From NCBI GenBank assembly GCA_026398895.1, contig JAPLRZ010000030.1, positions 1-64,000 of the forward strand: DNA of 64,000 nt, written 5' to 3'. A program made the position numbers and the translations under genes. Shown in pieces: positions 48,701 through 56,708 of the stretch (positions are counted from its first letter, which is position 1; each line of letters begins with the position of its first letter). The notes under the pieces were generated by a model. That model did no database searches. It worked only from the letters and a program-made list of their open reading frames with translations, and had not been told where the DNA came from. The stretch is from Methylococcales bacterium. GTDB lineage: Bacteria > Pseudomonadota > Gammaproteobacteria > Methylococcales > Methylomonadaceae.

Positions 48701-51149
48701 TAAATGGCGTTACGTTTAAAACTGCCGTATTACTGGCAGTGCTGAATGCCGATGTGCTGGTTGGAGCTGTGGTGTTAGCTGTGCCGCCCGCAATACCGCT
48801 ACTGGCATCCCAAGCAGTGTAAGTCAGTGACACTGTGCCAGAATTTTGACTGTCGATACTGGCGTTGTGGGTGGCAAAAAATTGGACTTGCGCAGTGCTT
48901 GGTAGTAGCAACGCACTGGTCGCACTAACGACGGGGAAATTCACCCAATTGCTACCACCGTCTAATGAGTATTTCCAAGTACCCGTCATCGAGCTAATAG
49001 CATCAGTGCTGGGAGCGGCAGTAATCGCAATACCCATTGCAGTACCCACATCGGTGTCGCTCCAGATACCGACATTACTCGCGTTAGTGAGCAGATTGCC
49101 AACCGTAAAAGCGGTGCTGGTATCTTCGACTTGCGTCAGCGCAACAGGCGCAACCGTAAGAACAGGTTGGTCATTAAGACCCGTAATACTGACATTAAGA
49201 CTGGCTGATGCTGTCGCTCCTGCGGTGTCTTTCATGGTGTAAGTGAAAACGTCAGATAGCGGTACACTGGCTGACCCCAGTGCCTGAACTGCCGCATTGG
49301 TATTGTCGAGTGTGTAGGTATAACTGCCGTCAGAATTAAGGAGCAAACTGCCATAAGTACCAACCAATGCAATGCCAACAGTACCGCTGGTCAATGCTGT
49401 CACTGTTTTAGTGTCGCCAATATCCACATCGGTGTCGTTAGTTAGTACATTACCAATAACGCTGACGCTTTTTTCAACGATGTTATTAGTATCAACAACA
49501 GCGACAGGCGCGTCATTGATTGAGGTTGAAATGACTGTGGTCGTGCTGTTGGTAATGGTAGTTGTGCCGTCATTCACTGAAATCGTGAAGTTTGTCGTTT
49601 CGGTCAGAGTGGGTGCGATTCGATTAGCGGACGGCGTGAATACCAGTGCATGAATTGCCGCTTGCGCAGTAGCGGCATCGACACCCGATAAAGTGTAGAC
49701 ACCCGCCACGAAAGTGCCACCACTCAGATTCGATAACGACCCTTTTGCGGCATTATCCAAGGTAATAATCAACGTTTGGAGGTTTCCTATATCAGCGTCA
49801 GTGATAGTAACCGCCGCAAAAGGTGTATTACTAGCGTTGTCGTTTACTGCTTGTCCTGCCGTTGCACCACCAATAACAGGAGCAGCCAACAATCCATCGT
49901 AACCAATCGGAGTCAAATAGGCGGATTCAATTAATCCTGTAGCTGATTCCAAAATCCAATTGCCACCTTTAGCGGCATTACCTGTTGCATCAGTTGAAGC
50001 AGCAACATCCGCATTTGTTAAGGCGGCAAGCCGATTAATAAAGGCAATACCCGCCGCGCCATTAGCGACATCACAGCCATAAAGTAAAATATCACCCTTG
50101 TCAGTTAAGGCATGACCAATTTCAGCAAGTTGGGTTTTGTATAGCTCTAGCGTAGCATTGTCCAATACTGTAGACCCCAGTATCAAAGTCCCATCAGAAC
50201 CATGCGATAGAATTTGTAGGCTAGAAATATCGCTACGCCCGTTAAGCGCGTCGGCAATTTGGGTAATGCCGTCTTTGCCATGATCCAGATAAAGTATCTC
50301 TGTGTTTGGATTAATCGCACTCAGCAAAGATAAATAATCTTTGATGCTGGTATCAACAACGATTAACTCATGCGTTGGTACAGAACTCGCCTGCGACCCT
50401 AAATTAGTGTCTTGTGACCAATCAGTATCTGCACCTGTTAACGCATCAATGTGACTTAACCAACTCGCGCCTAAATTGTTGCTACCATGAAAAACGATAG
50501 TAGCATTATTAGCAAAACCATCACCCCACTGGATTAATTCATTACCAACTACGGGTTCTAACGTAGCGGTCAATGATTTATTACCTAGCCATTGGGTATT
50601 ATGACTGTCCGTCCACGATAACACATCCAATTGAGTGACATCGTGTCGCCCTTGCAGTAAATAAGCCACTTGCTGAAAACCATCGCGTGTAGTATCGAGC
50701 GTGAAAACCTGAGCGTGTGCAGGCGGATTAGCCACTAAATCAGCAGCATTACTCACGCGAGGATCAATAATAATCAGCGTGGTAGCCGTAGAGATACTGC
50801 CAATACTAATGTCAGTGACGGGGCTAAGAACCAAATTTGTTGCGTCTATAGGATTTTTTGGCTCAACAGGAAGCACGGCTTGATGAACCGTCATATCAGC
50901 ATTTGGCTGATAATCAACCACAATAGCTGTTTTTTCTAAGGGTGCGAAAGCAATTGTCGGCTCACTCGGCGGTGCGGCATGGCTGGTAGTATCGACAACA
51001 CGCTGATCGATGATAGTGGCTTGTGCATCCACCGCAGTTACCGCTATTGCCCCGTCAAACACTAGCCGACTTTCCAGTGCTAAACGTTGAGAATGAACCG
51101 CAGATTTAGTTTTGAGGTTCTTTGAAAGACTGGATGCTTTAGCTGACAT
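33783..51149 (-). CDS. Giant repetitive adhesin (5788 aa) with DUF4347, VCBS/cadherin-like and CshA-type repeats
   Basis: Predicted secreted surface adhesin of roughly 580 kDa. Residues 23-34 carry [12 protein letters not shown], similar to the LEPR-type N-terminal motif of other giant secreted proteins; there is no hydrophobic signal peptide. Residues about 123-255 are a degenerate DUF4347-like unit and about 262-425 an intact one with His316 (LSHGSDG) and Cys359 (LYGCDVANG). From about 430 to 3950 there are many cadherin/VCBS-like units marked by NDAPV-type motifs. From about 3950 to 5370 there are five highly similar tandem units of 275-290 residues. Two CshA-type fibril repeats (INVLGNDxDSENxxNPATV) lie at about 5375-5575, then a putative Ig-like domain and a charged C-terminus ([13 protein letters not shown]). 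No RTX GGxGxD repeats are present. It is the first gene of the export operon, and tolC starts 12 bp later. Confidence 0.92.
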   Translation of the reverse strand: MSAKASSLSKNLKTKSAVHSQRLALESRLVFDGAIAVTAVDAQATIIDQRVVDTTSHAAPPSEPTIAFAPLEKTAIVVDYQPNADMTVHQAVLPVEPKNPIDATNLVLSPVTDISIGSISTATTLIIIDPRVSNAADLVANPPAHAQVFTLDTTRDGFQQVAYLLQGRHDVTQLDVLSWTDSHNTQWLGNKSLTATLEPVVGNELIQWGDGFANNATIVFHGSNNLGASWLSHIDALTGADTDWSQDTNLGSQASSVPTHELIVVDTSIKDYLSLLSAINPNTEILYLDHGKDGITQIADALNGRSDISSLQILSHGSDGTLILGSTVLDNATLELYKTQLAEIGHALTDKGDILLYGCDVANGAAGIAFINRLAALTNADVAASTDATGNAAKGGNWILESATGLIESAYLTPIGYDGLLAAPVIGGATAGQAVNDNASNTPFAAVTITDADIGNLQTLIITLDNAAKGSLSNLSGGTFVAGVYTLSGVDAATAQAAIHALVFTPSANRIAPTLTETTNFTISVNDGTTTITNSTTTVISTSINDAPVAVVDTNNIVEKSVSVIGNVLTNDTDVDIGDTKTVTALTSGTVGIALVGTYGSLLLNSDGSYTYTLDNTNAAVQALGSASVPLSDVFTYTMKDTAGATASASLNVSITGLNDQPVLTVAPVALTQVEDTSTAFTVGNLLTNASNVGIWSDTDVGTAMGIAITAAPSTDAISSMTGTWKYSLDGGSNWVNFPVVSATSALLLPSTAQVQFFATHNASIDSQNSGTVSLTYTAWDASSGIAGGTANTTAPTSTSAFSTASNTAVLNVTPFNDAPVFSSTGLTVNEHTTVNLSGSYTDNSTLIAGLTGNLKIYDPDNTTAQILYRIEELPTKGTLTLNGAVLNVGSLFSQVNVASIVYTPTVGELAADTTDRFYFTIRDGAGGVIGADGKTGANPWAFLDITIKDVNAQVAVSGTTLAIAENNLAPNVPVIAPVALSMSDADDPTGLRTLTLTSLPTATFGTLQYWNGSIYADVTPAMINVLTFTQAQLTDPVHPALQFVYNNATEPTDGNGVLIPAQSQTSFTVHINDNNTHLPVTTADSTVTINITPSNDPPVLLTSGLTVVQNSTGNIGNIINTTNLITTDPDSSVSGRTYTVSIDPTLGYLTLNDVRIGRGATFTEADLTSGLLQYYSNPYTYGNDSLQVVVTDGNGGSSGIKTLGITISFVNPNTGNIILNPTFGTNAAGNPTITDPSTGGTFDLAVPPVGSGTPVGGNTASITGTFKGISPEGLFLKLDNTMLKDVGTGPTTTVFTVTQPAHGKVYLNGIELVYGTTTFTQDDINLGNVVYVHDSSEANAYTSPTFPFPLTPTDTLNITANKGGSTVSQVFTITITPVDDAPFITQTTAGPVTTIKDGTALMEQHSDGSNGIAAADEFLTGILNAVKLTTANFQWNDIDNTQSQLTYIASAVNGTIATWNGTAWVAISGSFTADQLAAGQVAYFHDPAADVATPNTSSTINSTMTGSVSVYLIDGATVSAGNVQISPPNITELGTLTVTDVNGINSQTITLTKGSQMVSPTRTVTFTATNVNDAPIANNASFTVTEFSAGIPAQANHIQILNTSIVSASDSDTGNGTWTYALTVLPTDGRIEISNDNFVTVTTMVVGDTFTYAQLAAGNLRYVNTGRLEVTVGLNWNSAQDSFKFKVNDGELISNQKPLDSNEATVSIFLRPTNQPPVVVHTGPVSIPEGGTLNITSTLLGSENLPNSADIVAVVDSDNTRVQVQYRITANVGHGILYLGDPVTGAVTKQLSVGSAFTLEDIQLGKVWYLHNGTESAPYNNKDFFDYVISDASGMNEPAAQFVINLDAAKSVNDPPVVTGLVGGATFTEGDTIALPNVSPILIDSSVVLTDPDLANNNLDFRGGSLQLTYATGGSNVTSLFDQLAIKNIGGAGQIGVSGNIITYGGVTIASIDPTKNGQNGAALKIIFDTNANTSLTIPAVQALIEAVTFAHTEYDNAVTGIRTLNYTLIDGGGTASFTLNGITVTGLDTWTGSATVTVAPANDRPIITLHTGVGNLPLGTITEDDTTTLLTFQVSSFTTATNGTLPDGTHTGIVDVDTGAVRGIAVTGLTNAATGHWEYSTNGTVWTTITNATSPTQALLLLPTDSIRFVPDGKNGGIATITYKAWDTTFGNAHTYVNSMITDAFQTSAFSTATDTAEIIVTPINDAPVLADTVLSLINEFEDVGAPSGAVGTLVSTLVGGISDVDTGALKGIAITAADATNGTWYFTTNGGTNWIPLGTPTIGSAVLLASDANTRVYFQPNANYNGVQTTALTVRAWDQSDLGVNGSIADTTSSGGITAFSSATDTVSLTVTALNDAPTISNSTPIINATGLANENTQIALGSIFTLGDIDLARFEGTNTGQITLSVPHGAFVLTTTGITVTAGTQATDRGAGNWGGGTNTLTFTGTLAQLQTALNTVIYVPGDDPNTSETITVTLNDLNNAGLGLASGGSDIHIVSTTVDINLITPVNDAPTLIRPATVTAIEDTVFSFNGVYTISIADVDARTGTMEVTLSIPKGTITLTLGTATLTAGALGSGTFTLQGTVAALNSALATLKYTAALDDNSLNTTVADRTLTINVSDLGNSLGGATTTAATATSTTIIAVTPVNDNPTLDVDPLTAGNQATRATTTVNDNTTTAITDIVLADSKDINDTGYAATTNVVITALHGTLSLTAFAGVTAVPSGRTITLTGSITDINAAIAADNFKYTPDTNFSGNESLSLVFHDAGNSGTTFVDLTASGTIPLLVNGLNNTPSFSTLGGGSVAVPDVIFAENGAAVVLDANATISDPELSVYNNWGGAILTIQRTATTGNVGVIGDDVFTLTGSLGVGVDFNLTNVRINGTAVGTFTNVSGVLTITFNNLTTTAQVNLVLQAVKYNNTNDNPPTSVTLGYTINDSNTNTGATAQGAANPTLALIGSGQVIVGITAVNDSPLLPVFVNTANYTEDATPTVLNPTLTLSDPELSFFTAGAGNWGNATLTISSSGVASATGVFSASGTLSALTVGTSLVDNGVTLGTVTTNSAGTLKLTFNDAITTAQVQAALRQLAYSNTIQSLAALATSPVTLNWVLDDGNTNSGTNPQGTGGNLSVTKAQTVTLTGINDAPVLTDTVLSITQIEDAIAPVGAVGTLVSSLIGGISDADTLPSANPKGIAITATDSTNGTWYYSTNNGTNWTIFTATNTTARLLVADANTRVYYRPTANWQGNITSGLTLHAWDGSTGTNGSIAAQDLSIAGNVGGTTAFSFVTDVVAVTVTSVNDQPTASTDVVLPAFTEDVFTPNGTTISGLAFGYSDVTDNQTGNSGGDTSTPFSYIAIVGSTNYIATQGSWQVSTTASPNPAVAGDWITIPVSGLSASAALVFASDRQIRFVPAADFHGTPGTLQVRLADNNVNLTGTGTTSSNATTLFNLATVANGGTGTTDAWNAVNRTISTTVIAVNDAPTFSGNTTFTATNEDTTSTTRTAANIATSLIYGDVKDNQTAITGGGNTATAQKALAIVGNAATAAQGTWQYTTDGSTWIAISTGVADTTAVVLNLANANHQIRFVPFGDYNGTAGNLTLRAADGTWNTLTGIQDISSVIGTTNPWSIGTATLGISVNPVNDAPTINNLDATPTFIEGIDTAGNRTVIGTPVILDASVHIGDIEIVTRNEDNFGGTTLTIARDNGTGLTPNTQDIFGIDTSGTVTLATNVISVSGIAVADITTNTGGQLIITFRSSVTSTQVDTVIGAITYANNSDTPPITATLRYHFNDDNQSSAQGSGGSLTGDAIIIVNITAQNDMPLAIDDTHVIVENTATISGNVLTGIGSPNTTADSDPENNVLTVTAIRTGTEVAGSGTSGTVDGITLLTGSHGTLKIAANGSYTYALNNNDPAVNQLKTGQSITDTFSYTLSDGSLTDIAQLTITINGVTDGTPTIVSVDGTTGITGETTVYESGLTSDAPVGQSKTGTGTLTLTALDGLASITIDGSAAIDVARLTTLSTTNLVINTPKGVLTLTNFTATTSVGGVPTVGILTYSYTLSATQTVVGTDSTDVIPLTITDAAAVTTTGNNLTIQIVDDVPTAKADTHSVTEGINIITPSLTTGNVFNGTTGGDVADRQGADIRINPVIAVIAGNTTPTTTVVAGSTSVLGGTLVTGNYGTLTIGADGSYSYTLDNTKPAVNALNDTSTPLTDTFSYQITDNDGDTGITTLTITINGKTDGVPTIVPVDGTTGITGETTVYESGLTSDASVGQSKTGTGTLTLTALDGLTSITIEGSAAIDVARLTTLSTTNLVINTPKGVLTLTNFTATTSVGGVPTVGILTYSYTLSATQTVVGTDSTDVIPLTITDAAAVTTTGNNLTIQIIDDVPTAKADTHSVIEKANDITTSITTGNVFNGTTGGDVADRQGADTRINPVIGVIVGNNTPTNNVPINTNSTTGTSVTGNYGTLTIGSDGSYSYALDNTNAMVNKLLTTETLLETYSYTITDADGDTSTTTLIITINGVTDGEPSITPVDGNDAAVTGQAEVYEKGLINVADTSETTSGTLTITAPDGMASVTIGGTIFTVAQLATFTTLLPSAGIDTVEGTLTVTGFTITAGIASAPTAATLSYSYTLNTTQAHTGGAAVTESVDNIALIVTDASSSATQSTGTLTVRIVDDVPTAKADTHSVTEKANDITTSITTGNVFNGTTGGDVADRQGADTRIDPVIGIIAGNATPTNNVITGTNSTTGISVIGSYGTLTIGSDGSYSYALDNTNVSVNKLLTGQSLLDTYSYTITDADGDTSTTTLTITINGVTDGTPSIIPFDGNTAGATGEATVYESGLTSDSPVGQSKTATGTMTVTALDGLTSITVGGTAINLATLAGLSGSNLIINTPKGVLTLTNFTADTTVGGVPTVGILSYSYTLSATQTVVGTETTDVIALTVTDAGAVTTTGSNLTIQIVDDTPTANADANSVAEGTTSVATTTTGNVFAAGSSLDKLDRIGADNLPVNPVTAFSFAANNGLLGNALNGAYGSLTLNANGSYSYALDNTNVNVNALLTDETLKETFSYTITDADGDTSTADLVITINGITDSTPEISPVDGNGTEAGEATVFEKGLVAPTDNSQTVTGSINVTAPDGMASVTLGGIKFTVAQLLGFSAGSPSVDIDTGEGTIKITGFTVVTGSTTAPLAGSISYSYILNRQQTHTGVNNSESTDIIDLLVTDASSAGNTATGKLTIRIVDDTPTAKPDTNTVIEGTTTAATTTSGNVFGKTGASIGDVSDRIGADTTTTPVTGISFAGSVKTVGLPFNSTYGSLTLNANGSYTYTLDNTNTIVNALSTGQKLSETFSYTITDADGDSSTTTLTITINGKNDAPIAVNDSSTGVSGQPVMINVLGNDTDSENNINPATVKIVGTAKSSDPLIVIGQGIWTVNLTTGAISFTPETGFTGDPTPIKYMVKDTTSLESNQATVTVDYPQTAPTAVNDTTTGVTGRPVTINVLGNDSDSENDLNPATVQLVGTAKQGDPLEVAEQGTWTVNPTTGEITFTPIASFTDDPTPISYTVQDKTGLISNPAMVFIDYPVSFGGNLGTSGSLIMLTNPDRNYDSGYGNIEEKQWHIENKFRSDNSLPPVHLSLYVPLRHHIISLTGSLRDQVVLELERYSFSVPRWMFRHTDPNEELEFEATRPDGSSLPAWLIFNPKTLTFYGIPPKGAHNERVMVTARDIYGNEVRPTFSVHVNKERVRHSDKPNNNVLEKNRLGEKPVAKSALSEQVQAVGKLSKLRESRALLDSLKQL
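35050..39320. repeat. Five tandem units of about 0.83-0.87 kb inside the adhesin gene
   Basis: The boundary encoding TINGxTDGxPxIxPVDG recurs near 39312, 38450, 37587, 36713 and 35888, with the array ending near 35050. Two units (around 38.15-38.45 and 39.01-39.31 kb) are almost identical over long stretches, for example GTTGGCACACCACCCACGCT at 38153 and 39017, a period of 864 bp. The high identity indicates recent unit duplication or gene conversion. Confidence 0.85.
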
Positions 51150-51503
51150 GACAATTCACCGAATTAAAATCACAAAACCATAAAAGTCTTTAACGACTTT
51201 CTCCATCAACTATTCCAAACATAATTGGAAAAGTGATTTTTTGGTAGTGCTAAACATATCAATGTTACTGGAGTGCAGGCTTTGCAATGCAAGCAAAGCT
51301 TGCACTCCGCTTTACATCCAGCACTACCGATTTTTACCCACCTTAGAAAAGTTTAGCCCTAACAAAACGTTCGACAACGAAAGATGAGCTAAGTTTAAAA
51401 ACTCTTACTTTTTTTGTTAAAATTTATGAGGGATATTATTGCCACGATTATACATCGTGACCTATATAAATCCCGCTAATAAATCCAGTGAATTGGCAAC
51501 CAT
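51150..51503 (-). promoter_or_regulatory. Upstream region of the adhesin operon
   Basis: 354 bp without a gene. Nearest the adhesin is a weak start region (CGGTGAATTGTC before ATG). At 51243-51328 an outer inverted repeat (GGTAGTGCT / AGCACTACC) encloses a copy of repeat B. At 51443-51459 the dyad CACGAT-TATAC-ATCGTG encloses a minus-strand TATAAT (51447-51452), a possible promoter with an operator-like dyad. No good -35 is seen. Confidence 0.4.
51270..51308. repeat. Repeat family B, copy 1 (back-to-back arms)
   Basis: GGAGTGCAGGCTTTGC, spacer AAT, then GCAAGCAAAGCTTGCACTCC, forming a long hairpin. It is nested in the larger GGTAGTGCT/AGCACTACC inverted repeat upstream of the adhesin. The half-arm GGAGTGCAAGCTTTGCTTGC recurs at 54.3 and 58.75 kb. 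Confidence 0.8.
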
Positions 51504-52820
51504 TTAAGCCAGCAAATGCCCCCACATATCATAGTCATCGGCTTCTTCAAGTTCGACTTGAACAAAATCACCAACCTTTAAATGCGTTGCACCATCGATA
51601 AACACCTGCCCATCAATTTCTGGGGCATCAGCTTTACTGCGAGCAACCGCGCCTTCTTCGACCACCTCATCAATCAACACGGTTTCAATACGACCAACAC
51701 GCTGCTGCAAGCGATTAGCACTGATGTGAGCTTGATGCTCCATAAACCGTGCTAAGCGTTCTTGCTTCACTTCCTCAGGAATCTGATTGGGTAACGCATT
51801 AGCCACCGCGCCTTTGACGGGTGAATAAGCAAAAGCACCCACACGATCTAATTGCGCTTCACTGAGAAAATCCAGCAGCTCTTCAAATTCTGCTTCAGTT
51901 TCATCAGGAAAACCAACAATAAAGGTACTGCGCAAGGTAATGTCAGGGCAGATTTCACGCCACGCTTTAATACGTTGCAGATTATTTTCGGTTGCCGCTG
52001 GACGTTTCATGAGTTTCAAAATGCGACTATTAGCGTGTTGAAAGGGAATATCCAAATAGGGCAGAATTTTTCCCTCTGCCATCAAAGGAATCACCTTATC
52101 AACATGAGGATACGGATAGACATAGTGCATTCTTATCCAAATACCCAATTCGCCCAAGGCTTTAGCCAATTCATAAAAACGGGTTTTCATGCTCTCGCCG
52201 TGCCAAAAATCAGTTTGATAACCTAAATCCAAGCCATAAGCACTGGTATCTTGCGCCACCACTAATAATTCTTTCACCCCTGCATTCGCTAAACGTTCCG
52301 CTTCCAGCATCACTTCACTAATCGGGCGACTGACTAAATCACCACGCATAGACGGTATAATGCAGAAAGTACAACGATGATTACAGCCTTCAGAAATTTT
52401 TAAATAGGCGTAATGATTAGGCGTAAGTTTGAGACCTTGAGGCGGCAATAAATCAAGAAATGGCGCGTGCGGTGCGGGCAAATGTTCATGTATCGACTCC
52501 ATCACCTCATTCAAAGCGTGAGCACCTGTCACTTTTAACACTTGCGGATGGCGGGCGCGAATTTCATCTTCTCGCGCACCTAAGCAACCTGTGACAATGA
52601 CTTTGCCATTTTCAGCCAAAGCTTCACCGATGCTGTCCAGCGATTCTTCAACGGCGGCATCAATAAAGCCGCAAGTATTGACCACCACTAAATCGGCTTC
52701 TTTATAGGAGGGCGACACCTCGTAACCTTCTAAACGCAGTTGAGTCAATATTTTTTCACTATCAACAAGAGCTTTAGGACAGCCCAAACTGATAAATCCG
52801 ACGGTTGGTATTTTTGACAT
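51504..52820 (-). CDS. rimO: Ribosomal protein S12 methylthiotransferase
   Basis: Radical-SAM enzyme that methylthiolates an aspartate of ribosomal protein S12. 438 residues from the ATG at 52820 ([20 protein letters not shown]), matching the family N-terminus. Three domains: UPF0004 with cysteines in [16 protein letters not shown] and VTGCLGA; radical SAM with [20 protein letters not shown] (CxxxCxxC); and the C-terminal TRAM domain ending [20 protein letters not shown]. The frame is open 57 codons further upstream, but that stretch runs through a palindromic repeat and does not look like RimO. Confidence 0.96.
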   Translation of the reverse strand: MSKIPTVGFISLGCPKALVDSEKILTQLRLEGYEVSPSYKEADLVVVNTCGFIDAAVEESLDSIGEALAENGKVIVTGCLGAREDEIRARHPQVLKVTGAHALNEVMESIHEHLPAPHAPFLDLLPPQGLKLTPNHYAYLKISEGCNHRCTFCIIPSMRGDLVSRPISEVMLEAERLANAGVKELLVVAQDTSAYGLDLGYQTDFWHGESMKTRFYELAKALGELGIWIRMHYVYPYPHVDKVIPLMAEGKILPYLDIPFQHANSRILKLMKRPAATENNLQRIKAWREICPDITLRSTFIVGFPDETEAEFEELLDFLSEAQLDRVGAFAYSPVKGAVANALPNQIPEEVKQERLARFMEHQAHISANRLQQRVGRIETVLIDEVVEEGAVARSKADAPEIDGQVFIDGATHLKVGDFVQVELEEADDYDMWGHLLA

Positions 52821-52837
52821 AGTATTTCTTGGAAGTG

Positions 52838-52878
52838 TATAGGGTAGGTTAGTTATAGCGTAACCTAACGTTAATTCA
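52838..52878. repeat. Small palindrome (GTAGGTTA type)
   Basis: TAGGTTAG, about 7-bp loop, GTAACCTAAC: a degenerate relative of the GTAGGTTGGGTTA element seen between metK and ahcY. It lies just upstream of the rimO start. Confidence 0.5.
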
Positions 52879-52994
52879 GTGATAAAGTGAGATATATAAA
52901 TTTCGATTCTTTTTTTTGTCGTTAAACTGGATGATCTAGCATAAATTAAACTATAGCATATAGTCCGCATGGCTATGGCTGAGTGTAGCATGTA

Positions 52995-53090
52995 TTATTT
53001 GGTTACAAGACCTGCACTAAATATTGCCCAAATGAAAATAGCAAAGACAAAGAACAGTACACTAATTACAACAATAATAAATTTGTTCAT
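52995..53090 (-). CDS. Small single-helix membrane peptide (31 aa)
   Basis: 31 codons from the ATG at 53090 to TAA at 52995. The sequence begins MNKFIIVVISVLFFVFAIFI and continues with a Trp, then ends GLVTK, so almost all of it is one hydrophobic helix with a charged residue at each end. It fills the gap between ribH and rimO on the same strand, 40 bp after ribH. A partial ribosome-binding site (GAG, eight bases before the ATG) is present. No family is recognised; it resembles many small bacterial membrane proteins of unknown role. It is probably real given its amphitopic design, though expression is unproven. Confidence 0.55.
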   Translation of the reverse strand: MNKFIIVVISVLFFVFAIFIWAIFSAGLVTK

Positions 53091-53130
53091 AAGATAAACT
53101 CATGTTATTTAGAAAGAATTGGGTTTCCAG

Positions 53131-53610
53131 CTACGCAATCTCGCGCAGCGTTTTTAAAGTTTTTAAAGTCGCATTACCCGCTTCTATCCCTTTGTTATAT
53201 TCGTTATTAGAGGCACGCGCTACCGCTTGGTCGTAGTGATAAACCGCTAAAATTTCAAACGCGACAGGGATTTGATAGTTAATCATGGTGTTCATCAAAG
53301 CCCGCGCTGTTTCATCAGCAATTAAATCAAAATGGTAGGTATCGCCTTTGATGATAATGCCAAAGGCAACAATGGCATCAAAGCGTTTTGTTTTGGCAAG
53401 GGCTTCGGTAATTAATGCGACTTCCCAAGTACCCACCGCGTAATACACTTCAACACGGTCTTCGGGTATATCATTTTGGATAAATACTTCGCGACAGTAA
53501 TTTGTCATATTGCCGTTAAGTTCAGCATGATAGGTACTTTGCACAATGGCAATTCTTAATTTGGCTGGTTTTTTTAAGTCGATTTTTTCGACAACAAGGT
53601 CTTTTATCAT
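53131..53610 (-). CDS. ribH: 6,7-dimethyl-8-ribityllumazine synthase
   Basis: Condenses the pyrimidine ribitylamine with dihydroxybutanone phosphate to make lumazine, the penultimate step to riboflavin. 159 residues with IAIVQSTYHAELN (about 20-32), the central AVGTWEVALIT and FDAIVAFGIIIKGDTYHFDL blocks, and a conserved phosphate-binding region. It overlaps ribE by 4 bp (ATGA), so the two enzymes are translationally coupled. No other rib genes are in the window. N-terminal residues 1-15 are longer than in some family members. Confidence 0.95.
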   Translation of the reverse strand: MIKDLVVEKIDLKKPAKLRIAIVQSTYHAELNGNMTNYCREVFIQNDIPEDRVEVYYAVGTWEVALITEALAKTKRFDAIVAFGIIIKGDTYHFDLIADETARALMNTMINYQIPVAFEILAVYHYDQAVARASNNEYNKGIEAGNATLKTLKTLREIA

Positions 53611-54224
53611 GAGATAGGATGTTCCTGTAAATAACGTTCAATGGTAGTAACAATAACTTTGGTTTGACACTCTATTTCAATATTAACCTTATCACCTAAG
53701 CGTTTTTGTTTAAAGGTAGTAGCGCGTAAAGTTTCAGGAATTAAATACACATTAAATCTCCCTATTGGCTGAGTATCAACAATGGTTAAACTTGCACCAT
53801 TAATGGCAATAAAACCTTTGGGTAAAATATATTTCATCCATTCTGGAGGGCAAGAAAAATCGATAATATAATTATTTTCGCTTTCTCTTATCTGAGCAAT
53901 AGTCGCCGTGCCTTCTACATGACCTGATAAAATATGTCCGCCAATTTCATCACCTTGCTTGGCTGAGCGTTCAATATTAACTTTATCACCCGCATTCAAT
54001 AAACCTAGCGTGGTTTTATTTAAAGTTTCCTGCATAACATCAAAAGAAACTTTATTATTTTCTACTGTGGTTACGGTTAAACAAACGCCATCCACCGCCA
54101 CACTTGCACCAATAGTTAAATTAGCCAATAATGACGGATCAAAATTAATCACTAAGGTATTTAAGCCTATTTTTTTATTCACTGCGACAATATCAGTAAC
54201 GCGCTGTACGATACCTGTGTACAT
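53607..54224 (-). CDS. ribE: Riboflavin synthase (alpha chain)
   Basis: Dismutates two lumazine molecules to riboflavin. 205 residues built of two similar lumazine-binding repeats: MYTGIVQRVTDIVAVNKKIG with GASVAVDGVCLTV in the first half, and GHILSGHVEGTATIAQI with GFIAINGASLTI in the second. Start ATG at 54224 is preceded by TAGGAG at a good distance. It lies immediately upstream of ribH with a 4-bp overlap. I use ribE for riboflavin synthase; some schemes call it ribC. Confidence 0.95.
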   Translation of the reverse strand: MYTGIVQRVTDIVAVNKKIGLNTLVINFDPSLLANLTIGASVAVDGVCLTVTTVENNKVSFDVMQETLNKTTLGLLNAGDKVNIERSAKQGDEIGGHILSGHVEGTATIAQIRESENNYIIDFSCPPEWMKYILPKGFIAINGASLTIVDTQPIGRFNVYLIPETLRATTFKQKRLGDKVNIEIECQTKVIVTTIERYLQEHPIS

Positions 54225-54287
54225 AACTAAAAACTCCTACATTAACTATTTAATCTGCCTATTCTTACGATTGACAGGATGGTTTTA

Positions 54288-54326
54288 GTCAGGCTTGCCT
54301 GACTTTGCAAGCAAAGCTTGCACTCC
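54288..54326. repeat. Repeat family B, copy 2
   Basis: GTCAGGCTTGCCTGAC, itself palindromic, followed by TTTGCAAGCAAAGCTTGCAC and TCC. On the complement it reads GGAGTGCAAGCTTTGCTTGC then AAAGTCAGGC, matching the copy at 58753. It lies in the 145-bp gap between lptG and ribE. Confidence 0.8.
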
Positions 54327-54369
54327 AAATACACGCTACTCTATTGATAATAGCTTATATTCAATATCG

Positions 54370-55437
54370 CTATTGCACACGTTTTATCGCATAAATAGCC
54401 AATGTTAAAACAATCAAGCTGGGCATAAATGCCACTAAGGGTGGATTAAGGTCATAAACTAAACCTAGGTGTCCAACAATATTATCAATAACATTAAAAC
54501 CCATACCAATAACTACGCCGATTAACATTCTACCACCTGCACTAATACCACGCTTAATACCAATAACAAAAGGTGCGGATACTAATAGCATGATGAATGT
54601 TACCAGCGGATTTACTACTCTTCCCCAAAAAGCCAATTCAAATTGCTGGGATTTTTGATGATTGTCTTTTAAAAAATCAACATATTTTGATAGATCAATA
54701 AGCGATAAATTATTGGGATTAACTACTGATAATTTTAATAAATCAGGGGCAATACTTGACTTTAGGTATTGTTCCGTTTCACTGATTGCCCGCATTTGTT
54801 CGGTGGAAATAAATGATTGTTTAATATCTTCTAATCGCCATTGTTGATTACCTAAAAAAACAGCCCGTTCTGCATGAGTGGATTGATAAAGATGCTGTTG
54901 ATCGTCTGTATCATAGATACTTATATCGATTAGATTACCATTATCTTGTATTTGTCGCACATTGATAAAGCGTTTATCTTCTCGTAACCACAGTCCATAC
55001 ATATTATTGAGTATTACTTTTTCACCATCAAACATTGATTTTAACAGCTGAGCGTTTTTTGCTGTGTCGGGTGCAATTAATTCACCGACCAGTATGGAAA
55101 TAATCACCAATACTGTCCCTGCTAATAATACCGTTCTAATAATACCAAATACCGATAATCCAGCAGCTCGCATGGCGACCAACTCATGATTATTTGCCAT
55201 TGCGCCTAAAATAAATAAACTACCAATTAGAGCAGAAGCAGGCATTAATTCATAAAAAACAGTAGGCGAGGTGAGAGCTAGATAATAAAAAATTTGTGGT
55301 AAGTCATATCCACCCTCCCCCATATCACCTAATTCATCACTAAAGGTAAATAAATTAAATAATGTTAATAATAATATCATCGAAATAAATGAGCCTTTTA
55401 AAATTTCTCTGACGATATAACGCGTTAATACATTCAC
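54370..55437 (-). CDS. lptG: LPS export permease LptG
   Basis: Inner-membrane subunit of the LptB2FG transporter that extracts lipopolysaccharide. 355 residues: MNVLTRYIVREILKGSFISM start, helices near 12-35, 60-80 and 97-120, a periplasmic beta-jellyroll domain about 125-265, and three C-terminal helices (PLVTFIMLLVSAPFVIG... IVLTLAIYAIKRVQ). The middle segment GISAGGRMLIGVVIGMGFNV is typical of LptG. It starts 4 bp inside lptF, so the pair is co-translated. LptB and LptC are not in the window. Confidence 0.95.
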   Translation of the reverse strand: MNVLTRYIVREILKGSFISMILLLTLFNLFTFSDELGDMGEGGYDLPQIFYYLALTSPTVFYELMPASALIGSLFILGAMANNHELVAMRAAGLSVFGIIRTVLLAGTVLVIISILVGELIAPDTAKNAQLLKSMFDGEKVILNNMYGLWLREDKRFINVRQIQDNGNLIDISIYDTDDQQHLYQSTHAERAVFLGNQQWRLEDIKQSFISTEQMRAISETEQYLKSSIAPDLLKLSVVNPNNLSLIDLSKYVDFLKDNHQKSQQFELAFWGRVVNPLVTFIMLLVSAPFVIGIKRGISAGGRMLIGVVIGMGFNVIDNIVGHLGLVYDLNPPLVAFMPSLIVLTLAIYAIKRVQ

Positions 55438-56576
55438 TTGAATACCTTTGCTTTAATATTTATTATCAACCATTGCCAACCGTATAATCGTGCTAATAAA
55501 ATCGTCCCCATCACTAATAAAAACACATGAATGCCAATGCCGCCTAACCAGCTTGGAATGGTTTGTTTAATAACCCACACTTGACTAACATGAGCAAGGT
55601 TTCCATAACTAAAATAAATTAAAAATCCAACGATCATATTGCCATAAACGCCGCCGCGTGGTGATAGCTGTGCCAAAGGAACAGCAATAAAACTGAGTAG
55701 AATAACCCCGATGGGAATCGCGATTCGGCGTTGTAATTCAGCTATATCTTTACTGAGTGTCGAATTCCATAGTTCAGCGGTGGGAATGGACTCATGTAGA
55801 TCTTTTTTAAGAGGTGAGCCTTTTTCCTCAATACGCACTGCATATTCGGCAAATTGTTCAATCACATAATTTAATTCACCTGGTCTACCTTGAATATGTT
55901 CGCCTTGTTCAAAAACAATAAAACGACCATCGGGAAAATCCTGCATACGCGCTTTTTTAGAATTAATAATACCTAGTTTTCCATGTTGGCGATTTTGGAC
56001 AAATACTTTTTCCATTTTGCCATCAGCATCAATACTTTCTACATAAAAAACCAAATCGCCTTGGCTGTATTCGCTAAATTTTCCTGCGGCAATACCGCGA
56101 ACATCGGCGGTTTTTTCATCATGACTGATGAGGGTTTCTATTCTAGCCGCTGCCCAAGGTGATACATAAAGCGAGATACCCACGGTAAGGATGGCTAAGG
56201 GAAAAACAAACAGAAAAACCGCGCGGTAAAGCGTCCCTGCCCCCGCACCTGCGGAAAAAATAGCTGACATTTCTTGATCGCGGTACATTCTGCCCAACAC
56301 CATCAAGGTTGCCATAAATAATGCCGCTGGTAAAAAAGAAGCACTGGCAATAATGGTTTTTAAACCCATGATATTGAGCAAGGTTTCGTTGGAAATCTGT
56401 CCATCAATGGCTTGATTCAGTACACTAATAAATTTTCGGCTAACAATAATCACCACAATCACTGACCAAACTGCCAACAAGGTTTTTAGTAAATCCTGCG
56501 CTACCATTTTGTCTAGGATGCTGACCCACACCCTTCGTTCAGTGTTATAGCCTTTTTTCCAATCTACTGTACCCAA
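55434..56576 (-). CDS. lptF: LPS export permease LptF
   Basis: Partner of LptG in the lipopolysaccharide exporter. 380 residues with the same plan: N-terminal helices, MVLGRMYRDQEMSAIFSAGA (the cytoplasmic coupling region), a periplasmic domain about 130-290, and C-terminal helices (IPIGVILLSFIAVPLAQLSP, RGGVYGNMIVGFLIYFSYGN). The best start is TTG at 56576: a strong GAGGAG lies at the right spacing. It gives a 22-residue extension before the usual MVAQDLLKTL-like beginning; the internal ATG lacks a good ribosome-binding site. It is divergent from pepA, as in E. coli, where lptFG and pepA are also adjacent and divergent. Confidence 0.94.
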   Translation of the reverse strand: MGTVDWKKGYNTERRVWVSILDKMVAQDLLKTLLAVWSVIVVIIVSRKFISVLNQAIDGQISNETLLNIMGLKTIIASASFLPAALFMATLMVLGRMYRDQEMSAIFSAGAGAGTLYRAVFLFVFPLAILTVGISLYVSPWAAARIETLISHDEKTADVRGIAAGKFSEYSQGDLVFYVESIDADGKMEKVFVQNRQHGKLGIINSKKARMQDFPDGRFIVFEQGEHIQGRPGELNYVIEQFAEYAVRIEEKGSPLKKDLHESIPTAELWNSTLSKDIAELQRRIAIPIGVILLSFIAVPLAQLSPRGGVYGNMIVGFLIYFSYGNLAHVSQVWVIKQTIPSWLGGIGIHVFLLVMGTILLARLYGWQWLIINIKAKVFK

Positions 56577-56612
56577 GCGCGTATCTCCTCAATCAAAATG
56601 ATAGTTGTGTTG

Positions 56613-56618
56613 TATAAT
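56613..56618 (+). promoter_or_regulatory. Candidate pepA promoter (-10 TATAAT)
   Basis: A perfect TATAAT (56613-56618) lies 90 bp upstream of the pepA ATG in the divergent lptF/pepA gap. No good -35 is visible at 17 bp spacing, so support is the -10 and position only. Confidence 0.45.
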
Positions 56619-56708
56619 TGCGGCACAATAGGGTATAAGATTCCAGCCTTTAGACCCTACACAGAGCATCCAAAACCTTTTAACTTATTAACCTCAAAGC
56701 CAATACTT

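Noticed and set aside
35365-49902. Many plus-strand open frames of 60-167 codons opposite the adhesin gene
   Set aside because: They are antisense shadows of a long low-complexity coding region; they lack ribosome-binding sites and recognisable domains.
52821-52991. 57-residue N-terminal extension of RimO
   Set aside because: It crosses a palindromic repeat, and the family begins at [14 protein letters not shown].
56598-56708. 37-residue N-terminal extension of PepA
   Set aside because: It overlaps the promoter-like TATAAT and does not align with PepA N-termini.
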